From the NCBI GenBank assembly GCA_902492505.1, contig CABULU010000004.1, forward strand, positions 1-59,351: a stretch of DNA of 59,351 nucleotides. Reading direction: 5' to 3'. Below, piece after piece: positions 26,326 to 35,479 of this stretch. A program made the translations under genes and the position numbers. A model generated the notes under the pieces. It ran no database searches. It worked only from the letters and a program-made list of their open reading frames with translations, and was not told the DNA's origin. Within the stretch, counting starts at the first letter, position 1; each line of letters starts with the position of its first letter. This DNA comes from an uncultured Eubacteriales bacterium. GTDB taxonomy: Bacteria > Bacillota > Clostridia > Oscillospirales > QAKW01.

Positions 26326-26859
26326 CTATTTAAAAAACAGCCTTATAAGAACTCCGGCAGAGATAAACGCGGTTATATCTCCGATAAGAGCACAAGGTAT
26401 CGTATGTCTGGTTTTTTTTACGCCCGCCGCGCCGTAATAAACGCTGACTGTATACATCGTAGTTTCACTCGAACCGAGCATAACGGCAGACACTCGCCCC
26501 GCATAGCTGTCAACACCGAAGCTTTCAATGATTGTTTTAAAAAAGGCCATAGCGCCCGAACCGGATAAGGGTCGTAATATCATCAAAGGTATAGCAGCTT
26601 CCGGAATGCCTATCGTATTTGCAAACGGACTTAGCGCAAAGCTGAAAACGTCCGAAGCGCCGGAGGATGTAAACATCCCGATAAGGAAAAAAAGTGCGCA
26701 CAGAGTCGGTAAAATTGACGCAACAGTATGAATTCCCTCTTTAGCACCCTCTATAAAAGCATCAAAAATGTTGACGCGTTTTATTATTCCCGCTGTTACT
26801 ATCAAGGCGACGAGCACCGGCATTATGTAGCTTTGCAAATTTTCTCCCAAACCTTTCAC
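26326..26859 (-). CDS. spmB: Spore maturation protein B
   Basis: 177 residues, nucleoside-transporter-gate-like membrane protein. FDAFIEGAKEGIHTVASILP and PLSGSGAMAF are SpmB signatures. It is needed with SpmA for dehydration of the spore core. The start is uncertain: GTG at 26859 fits the family length, ATG at 26823 is the first ATG, and neither has a strong ribosome binding site. The longer form overlaps spmA by 98 bases. Confidence 0.88.
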   Translation of the reverse strand: MKGLGENLQSYIMPVLVALIVTAGIIKRVNIFDAFIEGAKEGIHTVASILPTLCALFFLIGMFTSSGASDVFSFALSPFANTIGIPEAAIPLMILRPLSGSGAMAFFKTIIESFGVDSYAGRVSAVMLGSSETTMYTVSVYYGAAGVKKTRHTIPCALIGDITAFISAGVLIRLFFK

Positions 26860-27397
26860 AGATTTTACAGCTTATAACAGCCGCTAAAAGAGATAAAACC
26901 GAGCATATCCATATGCACGGAAGTATGTCAAACGGCGATGTGCTGCCTGCACTTTGTCGTACAGCTGCAAGTGTTGTCGGAAGCAGCTGCACAGACGAGG
27001 TATTTATTACCACAAACAGTATCATGGCATTTGTAGCCGTATCACCGCATGCCATTGACTTTATCGCACGGATTCCATACGGGGTGGCAGCGTTGCCCAG
27101 TCCCAAAAAATTGCAGGATATATTCATTGTAATATTAGTCATTGTCAAACTGTCAAGAGGACCGAAAAGCTTTGTAAGAACAGGCGTCAGAAATTTCGAC
27201 AAAAATTGACACAGCCCTGCTCTGTTTGCAATGTTCATAAGTCCGCTGTAAACTATGATTGCAGCTCCCATTGTAAGTGTAAAATCCACTGCTTTTTCTC
27301 CGCTTGAAAGCACTGCATCCGTAACTGCAGCGGCGTTTCCCTGCATAAGAGCTGTAACCACCGATATAATTATCAATATGCTGAATAGATGTCCCAT
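26762..27397 (-). CDS. spmA: Spore maturation protein A
   Basis: 211 residues. LGLGNAATPYGIRAIKSM, TNAMILFVVINTSSVQLLPTT-like text and an N-terminal block of membrane helices identify SpmA. The last 28 residues (after CKICERF) look unlike the family and read through the start of spmB in another frame, which may reflect loss of the ancestral stop. Forms a pair with SpmB in late sporulation. Confidence 0.87.
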   Translation of the reverse strand: MGHLFSILIIISVVTALMQGNAAAVTDAVLSSGEKAVDFTLTMGAAIIVYSGLMNIANRAGLCQFLSKFLTPVLTKLFGPLDSLTMTNITMNISCNFLGLGNAATPYGIRAIKSMACGDTATNAMILFVVINTSSVQLLPTTLAAVRQSAGSTSPFDILPCIWICSVLSLLAAVISCKICERFGRKFAKLHNAGARRLDSNSGNNKTRQHF

Positions 27398-27428
27398 AAA
27401 TTTTTATACCAAAATTTCCAAAAAGAGA

Positions 27429-27457
27429 TAGACATTTGTCTTTTTATGTCGTATAAT
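27429..27457 (+). promoter_or_regulatory. Promoter for the AbrB-like regulator
   Basis: TAGACA (27429-27434) and exact TATAAT (27452-27457) with a 17-base spacer. Confidence 0.75.
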
Positions 27458-27504
27458 AGATACAAAGTATCGTTTTTTAAAATTTTGTGCAAAGGGGTAA
27501 TGAG

Positions 27505-27747
27505 ATGAAAGCCACTGGTGTCGTAAGAAAAATTGACGAACTCGGAAGAATCGTACTTCCGGTCGAGCTGAGAAGAACTCTTAACATAGGAGTTAAGGAC
27601 TCAATGGAGATATTCGTTGACGGCGACTGTATCGTTCTCAAGCAATACCGTCCCTGCTGTATTTTCTGCGGCGAGGGCACTGATATTATTACTTTTAAGG
27701 GTAAGAATGTCTGTGAGAACTGTATAAAGAAAATGAAAAACATATAA
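27505..27747 (+). CDS. AbrB/SpoVT-type transition-state regulator
   Basis: 80 residues. The N-terminal swapped-hairpin DNA-binding domain reads MKATGVVRKIDELGRIVLPVELRR-like (given in part here), as in AbrB, Abh and SpoVT. The C-terminus has two Cys pairs (CIFCGE and CENC) that could bind zinc, as in clostridial AbrB homologues. The start at 27505 is preferred to the upstream GTG at 27487 because the family begins here and AGGGG is upstream. Likely a global regulator of growth-phase or sporulation genes. Confidence 0.9.
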   Translation: MKATGVVRKIDELGRIVLPVELRRTLNIGVKDSMEIFVDGDCIVLKQYRPCCIFCGEGTDIITFKGKNVCENCIKKMKNI

Positions 27748-27758
27748 GATAAGGCGCC

Positions 27759-27792
27759 TGAGAGCCCCCGAACCGGGGCTCTTTTTATTTTT
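27759..27792 (+). terminator. Intrinsic terminator
   Basis: An 8-bp GC-rich stem (27761-27768 with 27775-27782) is followed by a long T-run after the AbrB-like gene. Confidence 0.9.
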
Positions 27793-27800
27793 TAATAATA

Positions 27801-27829
27801 TTGATTTATCAGTCCTTTTAATATATACT
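27801..27829 (+). promoter_or_regulatory. Promoter for metG
   Basis: TTGATT (27801-27806) and TATACT (27824-27829) with a 17-base spacer, 39 bases before the GTG start. Confidence 0.7.
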
Positions 27830-27867
27830 ATAAAGAAAAGGGAAAATTATGAAAGGAAAATTAAACG

Positions 27868-29790
27868 GTGAATAAAAAGTATTATATATCAACAGCCATA
27901 GCTTATACCTCCGGTAAGCCGCATATAGGCAACACATATGAAATCGTTCTGGCAGACAGTGTCGCACGTTTCAAGCGTATGCAGGGCTATGACGTTTATT
28001 TCCAGACAGGAACAGACGAGCACGGCGAGAAAATACAGCAAAAAGCGAAAGAGGCGGGCATAACACCGCAGCAATACGTAGACAATGTTGCAGGACAGAT
28101 AAAAAGCATATGGGATATTATGAATACTACCTATGACCGCTTTGTGAGAACAACCGATAAAGCCCATGAGGAAAAGATACAGAAGATATTTAACAAGCTG
28201 TACAATCAAGGAGATATTTATAAGGGCTCATACGAAGGTATGTACTGCACACCTTGCGAATCCTTTTTCACGGAAAGCCAGCTTGTTGACGGCAAGTGCC
28301 CCGACTGCGGACGGGATGTCCACAAGGCAAAGGAGGAGGCATACTTTTTCAAGCTGTCAAAGTATGCCGACAGGCTTGAAAAGTATATAAACGAACATCC
28401 GGACTTTATCCAGCCGCCCGCTCGCAAAAACGAGATGATAAATAATTTTATAAAGCCGGGACTTTCGGATCTGTGCGTAACACGCAGCTCTTTTAACTGG
28501 GGAATCCCGGTAACATTTGACCCTAAGCATGTCGTATATGTCTGGATAGACGCTCTTTCAAACTATATTACAAATATCGGCTACGACCCTGACGGAAACC
28601 ACTCAGAGGAGTATAAAAAATACTGGCCCTGCGACCTACATCTTATCGGCAAGGACATTGTCCGCTTTCACACTATATACTGGCCGATACTGCTTATGGC
28701 GCTGGGTGAGCCCCTGCCGAAACAGGTTTTCGGTCATCCGTGGCTTATTATGAGCGACGGCAAAATGAGTAAATCAAAGGGAAACGTAATTTACGCCGAT
28801 GACCTTGTCAAGCTGTTTGGCGTGGACGCCGTGCGTTACTTTGTTCTGCATGAAATCCCGTTTGCAAACGACGGCGTTATATCTTACGAGCTGATCATCG
28901 AGCGTATTAACTCGGAGCTTGCCAACATTCTCGGAAATCTTGTCAACCGCACTATAACCATGAGCCGCAAATACTTTGACGGCAGAGTTTCCCATGGCAA
29001 AGCCGCGGATATTGACATAGAGCTTTCAGAGCTTGCGCTCAAAACCCCGGGTCTTGTTGAAAAGCATATGAACGACATGCATATTGCCGATGCTATCGAC
29101 GATATCTTTTCCTTGCTGCGCCGTGCAAACAAATATATTGATGAAACAGAGCCGTGGATTTTAGGTCGTGAGGACGGCGACCACGAAAGGCTCAAAGAAG
29201 TGCTGTATAATCTTCTTGAAGCTATACGCTTTGCGGCAGTGCTACTCAAACCGTTTATGCCCGATACCTCTAAGGCCATTCATGACCAGCTTAACATTGA
29301 CGACGGCGGGCTTTGCTCGCTCAGTGAATTCGGATTCATTAAAGACGGTCATATACTGGGCGAAAACAAAATACTCTTTGCACGAATAGACGCTTCTAAA
29401 ATGCTTAAGGAAATAGAAGAAAAAAACGCTTCGCAAGCTCCTGCAAAGCCCAAAAAGCCGCAGGAGGAGCAAATCAAGATTGATGATTTTGCTAAAATTT
29501 CTCTCCGCGCCGCCAAGGTGCTGAGCTGCGAACCGCTGAAAAACAGCGACAAGCTGCTTGTGCTTAAGGTTGACAACGGATTTGAAACAAAGCAGATTCT
29601 TTCGGGAATAGCGCAATTTTACGACCCCAAGGAGCTTGTTGGAAAGACAGTTGCTCTCGTAGACAATCTGACGCCGGCAAAGTTGCGCGGTGAGACGTCG
29701 GAGGGTATGCTGCTTGCCGCAGATACTAAAGACGGTGTAAAAGTTTTATTCCTTGACGACGGCATTCCCGCAGGTTCTAAAATAAGATGA
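27868..29790 (+). CDS. metG: Methionyl-tRNA synthetase
   Basis: 640 residues. Class I synthetase: HIGN at 19-22, a zinc knuckle (CTPC ... CPDC, about residues 129-147), KMSKS at 299-303, and a C-terminal EMAP/Trbp111-like tRNA-binding domain (about 538-640). Charges tRNA-Met. The GTG start is inferred from the family alignment (MNKKYYISTAIAYTSG); an 8-codon ATG frame just upstream ends at the same place. The stop overlaps the tatD start (ATGA). Confidence 0.97.
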   Translation: MNKKYYISTAIAYTSGKPHIGNTYEIVLADSVARFKRMQGYDVYFQTGTDEHGEKIQQKAKEAGITPQQYVDNVAGQIKSIWDIMNTTYDRFVRTTDKAHEEKIQKIFNKLYNQGDIYKGSYEGMYCTPCESFFTESQLVDGKCPDCGRDVHKAKEEAYFFKLSKYADRLEKYINEHPDFIQPPARKNEMINNFIKPGLSDLCVTRSSFNWGIPVTFDPKHVVYVWIDALSNYITNIGYDPDGNHSEEYKKYWPCDLHLIGKDIVRFHTIYWPILLMALGEPLPKQVFGHPWLIMSDGKMSKSKGNVIYADDLVKLFGVDAVRYFVLHEIPFANDGVISYELIIERINSELANILGNLVNRTITMSRKYFDGRVSHGKAADIDIELSELALKTPGLVEKHMNDMHIADAIDDIFSLLRRANKYIDETEPWILGREDGDHERLKEVLYNLLEAIRFAAVLLKPFMPDTSKAIHDQLNIDDGGLCSLSEFGFIKDGHILGENKILFARIDASKMLKEIEEKNASQAPAKPKKPQEEQIKIDDFAKISLRAAKVLSCEPLKNSDKLLVLKVDNGFETKQILSGIAQFYDPKELVGKTVALVDNLTPAKLRGETSEGMLLAADTKDGVKVLFLDDGIPAGSKIR

Positions 29791-30611
29791 ACGATAATGT
29801 TTTAGGCTCTCAATTCGGTCTGCCCGGCACCGACAACACAGCTTCAGCTACCGGAATTATTGACACACACTGCCATCTGTACGAACCGGATTACGACGGG
29901 ATAAGGGATGAACTAATTAAAGAACTTCCGAAAAACGGGATTGAAAAGCTTATCTGCGTCGGATGCAATATAAAAACCACAAAACAGTCAATAGAGCTTG
30001 CCCAAAAGTATGATTTCATATACGCACAGGCAGGTTTTCATCCATGCGACACCTCCGATATAACCGATGAAATGTGGGCACAGATGCAGGAGCTTGCATC
30101 GCACCCCAAGGTTGTGGCAATAGGTGAAATCGGACTTGACTATCATTGGGACAGTTCTCCGAGAGATAGACAGCAATACTGGTTTGCAAAACAGATTGAA
30201 TTTGCCGGAAGCGTTAATTTACCCGTTGTGATACACTCGCGAGACGCAACGGCGGACACACTGAAAATACTTAAGGAGCATCAGCCCGAATGCGGAGTTT
30301 TCCATTGCTTTTCCGGCTCTGTCGAAACGCTTAAAGAGGTGCTTAAGCTGGGTCTTTCCATCTCTTTGGGCGGCGTTGTCACCTTTAAAAATGCAAAAAA
30401 CGCAGTCGAATGTGCAAAGTCCGTACCGCTTGACCGCCTTATGCTTGAAACCGACTGTCCGTATCTTGCTCCCGAACCGTTTCGAGGCAAGCTCAACCGC
30501 CCCGATTATACTGTATACATTGCGCAGAAAATAGCACAGCTGCGCGGCATGAATGTTCGGGATGTAATAGACATAACACGCAAAAATGCCGAAATCATGT
30601 TCAAAATATGA
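29787..30611 (+). CDS. tatD: TatD family metal-dependent hydrolase (DNase)
   Basis: 274 residues. The metal-binding motif IIDTHCHL (His-x-His), GEIGLDYHWD, HSRDA and the late ETDCPYLAPEP are all present. It has an N-terminal extension of about 22 residues before the usual start; no other start codon is available, and the ATG overlaps the metG stop. Neighbouring metG-tatD is common in Firmicutes. Probable 3'-5' exonuclease in DNA repair. Confidence 0.93.
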   Translation: MNDNVLGSQFGLPGTDNTASATGIIDTHCHLYEPDYDGIRDELIKELPKNGIEKLICVGCNIKTTKQSIELAQKYDFIYAQAGFHPCDTSDITDEMWAQMQELASHPKVVAIGEIGLDYHWDSSPRDRQQYWFAKQIEFAGSVNLPVVIHSRDATADTLKILKEHQPECGVFHCFSGSVETLKEVLKLGLSISLGGVVTFKNAKNAVECAKSVPLDRLMLETDCPYLAPEPFRGKLNRPDYTVYIAQKIAQLRGMNVRDVIDITRKNAEIMFKI

Positions 30612-30620
30612 GGTGATTAA

Positions 30621-31601
30621 ATGCCGGTTTTACAGAATATGCCAAAAAGCGTGTTTTCAGGCGTCTACAAAAGCGGAAGTCACGTTCAGGGTATTGCAAC
30701 AGACGGAGAATTCATGTATTTTTCTTTTACTACCTTCCTGCTGAAAACAGATATGAAAGGTAATCCTGTAGGCTCAGTCAACGGTCTTTTAGGACATCTC
30801 GGCTGCATTGCATATGACAGCGGTTATATTTACGGTTCTCTTGAATATAAAAACGACAGTATCGGCAGAGGAATACTCAAAAATCTTAACACCGCCGCCG
30901 AATTTTCGGACGCATTTTACATAGCGTGCTTTAATATTTCAAAAATAAATAAAATGAATATGGACGCCGAACGGGACGGAGTTTTGCGGGTCGTCCGTTT
31001 AAAAGACGTCTGCGAAGATTACAAAGCAAACGGACACCGCTTCGGCTGCAGCGGTATTGACGGCATAACCTGCTGCGGCTATACGGCAGATGAACGCTCG
31101 TTGTTTGTAGCCTACGGCATTTACGGGGATACCCAAAGAGATGATAACGACAACCAGATATTACTGCGCCTGACTATTGACAAAGTGCAGAAAAACCTTA
31201 GCCCGCTGTGCCAAAACACCGTTAAAGACATTGCCGGTATCATTGCAGATGAAAAAATTTTCATCTTAACCGGCAACACAACCTTCGGCATACAAAATCT
31301 CGAATACGATCCGTATCTCAATAAAATGATTGCCGCCGTTTATCGCGGAAAAAAACCTCAGTTTAATAATTACAGTATGTTTTTAATAGACCTTGAAAAA
31401 GAACATACCGTCACAGACCGCGAACGTCATTACGGCGCAGAGTGCGCAAAAGGACTTGATTTTGAGTACGGAGCTACGGGAATTGCCGCACTCGGAAACG
31501 GATACTATTATTTTTCACAGGACGGAAAGAATGAGCGCGGGTATTTCACAAATGTTCAAATGTACCGCTATGATAAAAGTCTCGGATTTATTAATATATA
31601 A
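30621..31601 (+). CDS. Conserved protein of unknown function, beta-propeller-like
   Basis: 326 residues, no signal peptide and no membrane helix. Repeated short blocks of the type GIATDGEFMYFSF, YDSGYIYGSL, IADEKIFILTG, ALGNGYYYFSQDG look like blades of a beta-propeller. I recognise no catalytic motif. GAGGTG lies upstream, and it starts 9 bases after tatD, so it is probably cotranscribed. Ends before a strong terminator. Confidence 0.65.
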   Translation: MPVLQNMPKSVFSGVYKSGSHVQGIATDGEFMYFSFTTFLLKTDMKGNPVGSVNGLLGHLGCIAYDSGYIYGSLEYKNDSIGRGILKNLNTAAEFSDAFYIACFNISKINKMNMDAERDGVLRVVRLKDVCEDYKANGHRFGCSGIDGITCCGYTADERSLFVAYGIYGDTQRDDNDNQILLRLTIDKVQKNLSPLCQNTVKDIAGIIADEKIFILTGNTTFGIQNLEYDPYLNKMIAAVYRGKKPQFNNYSMFLIDLEKEHTVTDRERHYGAECAKGLDFEYGATGIAALGNGYYYFSQDGKNERGYFTNVQMYRYDKSLGFINI

Positions 31602-31638
31602 AACAGGTGAGGGTCAAATCCCCTCACCTGTTTTATAT
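31600..31638. terminator. Bidirectional intrinsic terminator
   Basis: A perfect 14-bp stem (31600-31613 with 31621-31634), A-rich before and T-rich after, serves the + strand gene and the - strand kinase remnant. Confidence 0.88.
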
Positions 31639-32319
31639 TAAAAGACAATATGGATACTCAGTATATTTTTATCATAATCTGCATATATTTTGCCGCCGCA
31701 CTGCTCGGTCAGGATTTTCGCAATAGAAAGACCCAAACCGGTTGATTTTGCGCCGTCTTGGAGCGTGAAAAAACGGTCAAACAGCCTGCCGACCACAACG
31801 GCGTTCATCGCCCCTGCATTGTTGGAAAAAATAATTTCACCGCTATCTTTAAGTACTATTTTCAAATCTCCGTCACTGTATTTAACGGCGTTTGAGAGCA
31901 CATTTTCAAAAATCCGCAAAAGCGCCGTGCGGCTGAGAGTGCGTATTACTGCAGTATCCGACATTTCAATTTTCGGCGTTATACCTCGCTTTTTAAATAC
32001 CGCATACAGCAGTCAGAGGCGTACGCAGGTCGTGAGAAATATTGGCAACCGCATCTTTCAGCTCTGCATCGCCGTGCATAAGCCGCCTACGCTCACGTCT
32101 AAGCATCTTAAGCTGTATATTTATGCTCTGTGCAAGTTGACACAAACACGAATCATATGGTGATACCGAAATAAGGGTATTTGTATCATTGCCCGGCTCC
32201 AATCTCTCGGAAAACTGCAAGCAAACGCTTGTTACCTCCCTGCGTATAAGTATAAGCTTACACGCGAAAAAAACGGAAGTAATTGCAAATATGGCACAAA
32301 GCAATGAAAGCCAGAGCAT
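31638..32319 (-). pseudogene. Sensor histidine kinase with internal deletion and frameshift
   Basis: The 5' part (32319-31993) encodes a membrane helix, a linker and the phosphoacceptor box ISHDLRTPLTA, then stops. The 3' part (about 32000-31638) is in another frame and encodes the ATPase domain (N box ENVLSNAVKY, G box STGLGLSIAK). Compared with relatives, roughly 70 residues that hold the second dimerisation helix are missing at the junction near 31990-32000. Such kinases normally regulate antimicrobial-peptide ABC transporters, which fits the permease remnant just upstream. Probably non-functional. Confidence 0.8.
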
Positions 32320-32343
32320 AAATTATCACCCCTTAATAATTTT

Positions 32344-32601
32344 CTATTTGATATCTTTTCTATAAAATACCGCTGCACCGCAAACGGCAAATATGAGCGT
32401 AACAATAAACGAAAACAGCGACAGTCTCAAAGGGTTCGACATCTCCGCCATGCCTGAAATCTGCGACGCCTGACCTGTCGGAAGGAAATCAAAAACCGTC
32501 TCATATACTGCTCTGATTTTGCCGCTTATATAGCGCGGATTATCTATCCGCTCACTCTCCATAAGTCCGCCATCGGTACTGTATACTTTCCTATGCCGCA
32601 C
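32344..32601 (-). pseudogene. ABC-2 type permease, C-terminal remnant
   Basis: About 85 residues ending ...CGAAVFYRKDIK, the usual C-terminus of lantibiotic-immunity-type ABC-2 permeases, with one membrane helix left. FLPTGQASQISGMAE is the typical extracellular loop. The upstream part is absent; the reading frame hits a stop near 32620. It lies 24 bases before the kinase remnant. The cut falls at the left edge of the genomic island, so the insertion probably destroyed this host gene. Confidence 0.7.
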
Positions 32602-32720
32602 ATTTTACAAGCACTTATTTAACCTCACAAAACCCTTGAAAAGCCCTTATTTCAAGCGGTTTTACCAGATTGTCTTCCCCATATTATAATCTATCATCAC
32701 TCACAATAATTTATTATTTT

Positions 32721-32750
32721 TTAGATTTTGGGGTACAAAATGGGTACAAG
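32721..32750 (+). repeat. Left copy of 30-bp near-direct repeat (candidate attachment site)
   Basis: This 30-base segment matches 59222-59251 at 27 of 30 positions, including the core GGGGTACAAA and GGGTACAAG. It lies between the host permease remnant and parA. Confidence 0.6.
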
Positions 32751-32810
32751 CGTTTCGGGATAAATTTACCCGTATTCTTCTATGAGTGATAATAAGTGAA
32801 TCGAAATTAT

Positions 32811-32847
32811 AGAGCGTTGTCTTAGGTAGACGGAAGTGCAACGCTCT
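32811..32847 (+). promoter_or_regulatory. Leader hairpin upstream of parA
   Basis: A 9-bp perfect stem (32811-32819 with 32839-32847) with a 19-base loop, not followed by a T-run. It lies 30 bases before the parA start and may be a regulatory RNA structure or a protein site; purely structural evidence. Confidence 0.35.
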
Positions 32848-32876
32848 CATCTTAAACAAAGATTGGAGAACCAACA

Positions 32877-33605
32877 TTGAGTAAAATTATATCAATTATA
32901 TCATGCAAAGGCGGTGTTGGCAAAACCACATCTGCCGTCAATATTAGCTCATACATTCATACTCAAGGCAAGCGAGTTCTTTCCGTAGATTTGGATTATC
33001 AACATAATCTTTCGAAACATTTTGGCATTTTTCCTGGACATCTTAAAGACAAGCCCACTGTATATGATTTGTTCAATGCAGCAATAGATGATTGTCCTGA
33101 CGATGAAATGAATGAATTCGTACATAATGCTATTGTAACATCAACTACCGTTGATGTTCTCCCCTCAACAGCGAAACTATCTCTGCTCGATAAGGTGCTC
33201 CCCACTGCAACCTGCAGAGAGTTCATATTAAAAGGCATCTTGAAGCATATCGAAAACGAGTATGATTATATCTTCATTGATTGCCATCCCGGATGCGACT
33301 TATTGGCAATTAATGCATTAGCGGTATCCGATAGTGTGATTATCCCTGTAGAAGCGCATCCGCTGGGGCTTGAAGGTCTTGATCAAGTTGAGAAGCTTAT
33401 TGTAACAGTTCAGCGACACCTTAACCCCGACTTAAAGGTTGATGGAATCTTGCTTACCAAGTTCCAAAACAATACCAACTGCTGCCGCAATATCCGCGAT
33501 GTTGTAAAAGACGGATACGGAAATCGAATGCATATATTTGATGAACATATCAAATATTCCATCGGCGTTGCAGAGGCACCGGAGTTTGGTCTTTCCAATG
33601 GATGA
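32877..33605 (+). CDS. parA: ParA family ATPase, C-terminus replaced at a deletion junction
   Basis: 242 residues. The deviant Walker A reads CKGGVGKTT, followed by VDLDYQHNLSKHFG and DYIFIDCHPG. It starts at TTG behind GGAG. Homology to mobile-element ParA proteins stops at GVAEAPEFG (about 33588); the last residues LSNG are read out of frame from a coupling-protein gene, so about 20 residues are lost. It would partition or stabilise the element; whether this version works is unclear. Confidence 0.85.
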   Translation: MSKIISIISCKGGVGKTTSAVNISSYIHTQGKRVLSVDLDYQHNLSKHFGIFPGHLKDKPTVYDLFNAAIDDCPDDEMNEFVHNAIVTSTTVDVLPSTAKLSLLDKVLPTATCREFILKGILKHIENEYDYIFIDCHPGCDLLAINALAVSDSVIIPVEAHPLGLEGLDQVEKLIVTVQRHLNPDLKVDGILLTKFQNNTNCCRNIRDVVKDGYGNRMHIFDEHIKYSIGVAEAPEFGLSNG

Positions 33606-34299
33606 GTTCTGTAATATCAGCCTATTAGACAACAAAAAGATATTCTCGGTAGCACGTTCCCGTAACATCAATATTCAAGCAGCCATACAGAGTATCGCAC
33701 AGATCGCCAACAGATACCCCAAAAACGAATGGCAGGAAATCATCGGCGACTGCGACTATCAGTTATTCCTCGGTTGCAACGACATGATGACCGCTGAACA
33801 TATCAGCGACCAATGCGGTGAGATTACAGTTCGTATAAACAATTCAATGGTGCCTATGACACCTTTGTTTTCTCCCGTTCTGCACACTACACGGCCGTAC
33901 ACCCATAATAAGACCAGCACAGGCAGACCTTTAATGATGCCTGATGAAGTGCGGCGCTTACCCAAAGACCAAGCAATACTTTTAATACGCGGTTCCAAAC
34001 CACTTAAACTCAGCAAGATTACACCGGAAGAGCATCCGTCCTTTGAAAAGCTGAAACCCTGCAAGGCAATTGACTATGAACCCCTATGGCAAAAACAAGA
34101 GAAACAGAAGCCTAAAAGTGCAACGGGTGCACAAAGTCATAAGGTGCCTGAATATCAGGTGAAGATACCCATTGAACCTGAAGACGATACTGCAGATGAA
34201 GTTCAGCTTGACGAACAGGACAAAGCACCGGACAAAAAGATTTCTTATCAAAACGCTGAAAATTATAACTACAAAAAAGAAACACCTAAAAATATTTAG
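33589..34299 (+). pseudogene. VirD4/TraG-type coupling protein, C-terminal remnant
   Basis: Open frame 33538-34299, but recognisable homology begins at VFPMDEFCNIS (33589), the Walker B region of type IV coupling proteins. The remainder (SRNINIQAAIQSIAQI, GDCDYQLFLGCND, LPKDQAILLIRGSKP) matches the C-terminal third. The Walker A half and membrane helices are gone, fused directly to parA. In intact elements this ATPase feeds the DNA-relaxase complex to the secretion channel; here conjugation from this element is lost. Confidence 0.82.
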
Positions 34300-34330
34300 A
34301 ACAAAATTTGAAAGAAATGGATAATCAAAA

Positions 34331-35479
34331 ATGATAGAACGAACATATCGTGTGAGTGATGTTGTCAATGAAGAATTTTTGCGTTTTCCATTAACGTTGC
34401 TCGCCAACCCTAAGTATCGAGAAATGTCCCTTGAAGCAAAGTTTATCTATTCGCTTCTACTAAACAGATTAACGCTGTCGCGAAAAAATAATTGGATCAA
34501 TGAAGACAACGAGGTATATCTCATATACACAAGAGAGGATGCTGCCAATACACTCAACATTACATACCGCAAAGCCATCTCCGCTTTTAAGGAGTTGATA
34601 GAGGTTGGACTGTTATATGAGCAACGTCAAGGCAGAGGATTTCCTAACCTTCTGTATGTGCTGAAGGCAGAACTTGCCGATGAAGATGCCCTCGAATTCG
34701 GAGAACAGTTTGACAAATCTGATGATGAAAACAACGAAAAAGAGCCCGCAAACCCAGTAAATATGCAGACATGCAGTTTTCGCATATCAAGAACTGCAGA
34801 ATCTGCATATCAAGAACTGCAAAATCCGCATATCAAGAACTGCAATAATGGCATATCAAGAACTGCGGGATCTGCACATCAAGATATGCCGAATTTGCAC
34901 CCAAAAAAGATTGATAATAAAAAGACTGAAAATATTTATATTGAGAATAGTCAGTCTGTCAATCAGTCTCATGGAAACTTTAGTGGTATAGGTGTGCCGA
35001 AAATGACGGACGGACAGACCGACGATGAAGAAATAATACAACAAATTCTTGATAATTGTGAGCTTCATTTGTTCAGCGATAACGTTCGTCAGATGTTGAC
35101 ACATGCAGTCGAGCGCTTGTATTATTCCGAAAGTCTTAAAATCGGCAACGCAAGATTACCGCAGACAAAGGTGCGAAGTTATCTGAATTTACTTGATTGC
35201 GATACGCTTATGACAACGGTTGAGTCGATGAAAGCCAACGAAGGTCGCATTGTCAATCCGATGGCGTACATAATGTCAACCATCATCAATACCATTTGCG
35301 AAAAAGAAAGCGATTTGATACTTAGCCTACCGGCTCAATACGTGAGCCAAGAAGAACTGTATGCACCTGCTGATTACAGCACTTATGCAGAGAAAGGAGA
35401 CGATGAAGATGGTAACTTTTACGAGAGTGGACCAACAGGTGATTTTGGATTTACTAAATCTGTTCGGAGCAGTACGTGA
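34331..35479 (+). CDS. repA: RepA_N-type replication initiator
   Basis: 382 residues. The N-terminal 120 residues are the winged-helix RepA_N domain (RFPLTLLANPKYREMSLEAKFIYSLL in part). The centre is a low-conservation linker that overlaps a DNA iteron array (34782-34890). The C-terminal 150 residues are helical. RepA_N proteins start replication of plasmids and of circular forms of Tn1549-like elements, often from an origin inside their own gene. The overlap with the next gene by about 70 bases is typical of this cassette. Looks intact. Confidence 0.88.
   Translation: MIERTYRVSDVVNEEFLRFPLTLLANPKYREMSLEAKFIYSLLLNRLTLSRKNNWINEDNEVYLIYTREDAANTLNITYRKAISAFKELIEVGLLYEQRQGRGFPNLLYVLKAELADEDALEFGEQFDKSDDENNEKEPANPVNMQTCSFRISRTAESAYQELQNPHIKNCNNGISRTAGSAHQDMPNLHPKKIDNKKTENIYIENSQSVNQSHGNFSGIGVPKMTDGQTDDEEIIQQILDNCELHLFSDNVRQMLTHAVERLYYSESLKIGNARLPQTKVRSYLNLLDCDTLMTTVESMKANEGRIVNPMAYIMSTIINTICEKESDLILSLPAQYVSQEELYAPADYSTYAEKGDDEDGNFYESGPTGDFGFTKSVRSST
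34759..34890 (+). repeat. 23-bp-period iterons inside repA (candidate replication origin)
   Basis: Copies of a 17-base core beginning GCATATCAAGAACTGC start at 34782, 34805, 34828 and 34851; a diverged copy starts at 34874 and a weak one at 34759. All starts are exactly 23 bases apart. Because 23 is not a multiple of three, each copy is read in a different frame, so conservation is at DNA level. This fits binding sites for the RepA protein within its own gene. Confidence 0.85.

Noticed and set aside
34782..34890. Regular repeats considered as a short CRISPR array
   Set aside because: The period is 23 bases with 6-base spacers, inside repA, and no cas genes are present; iterons explain it.
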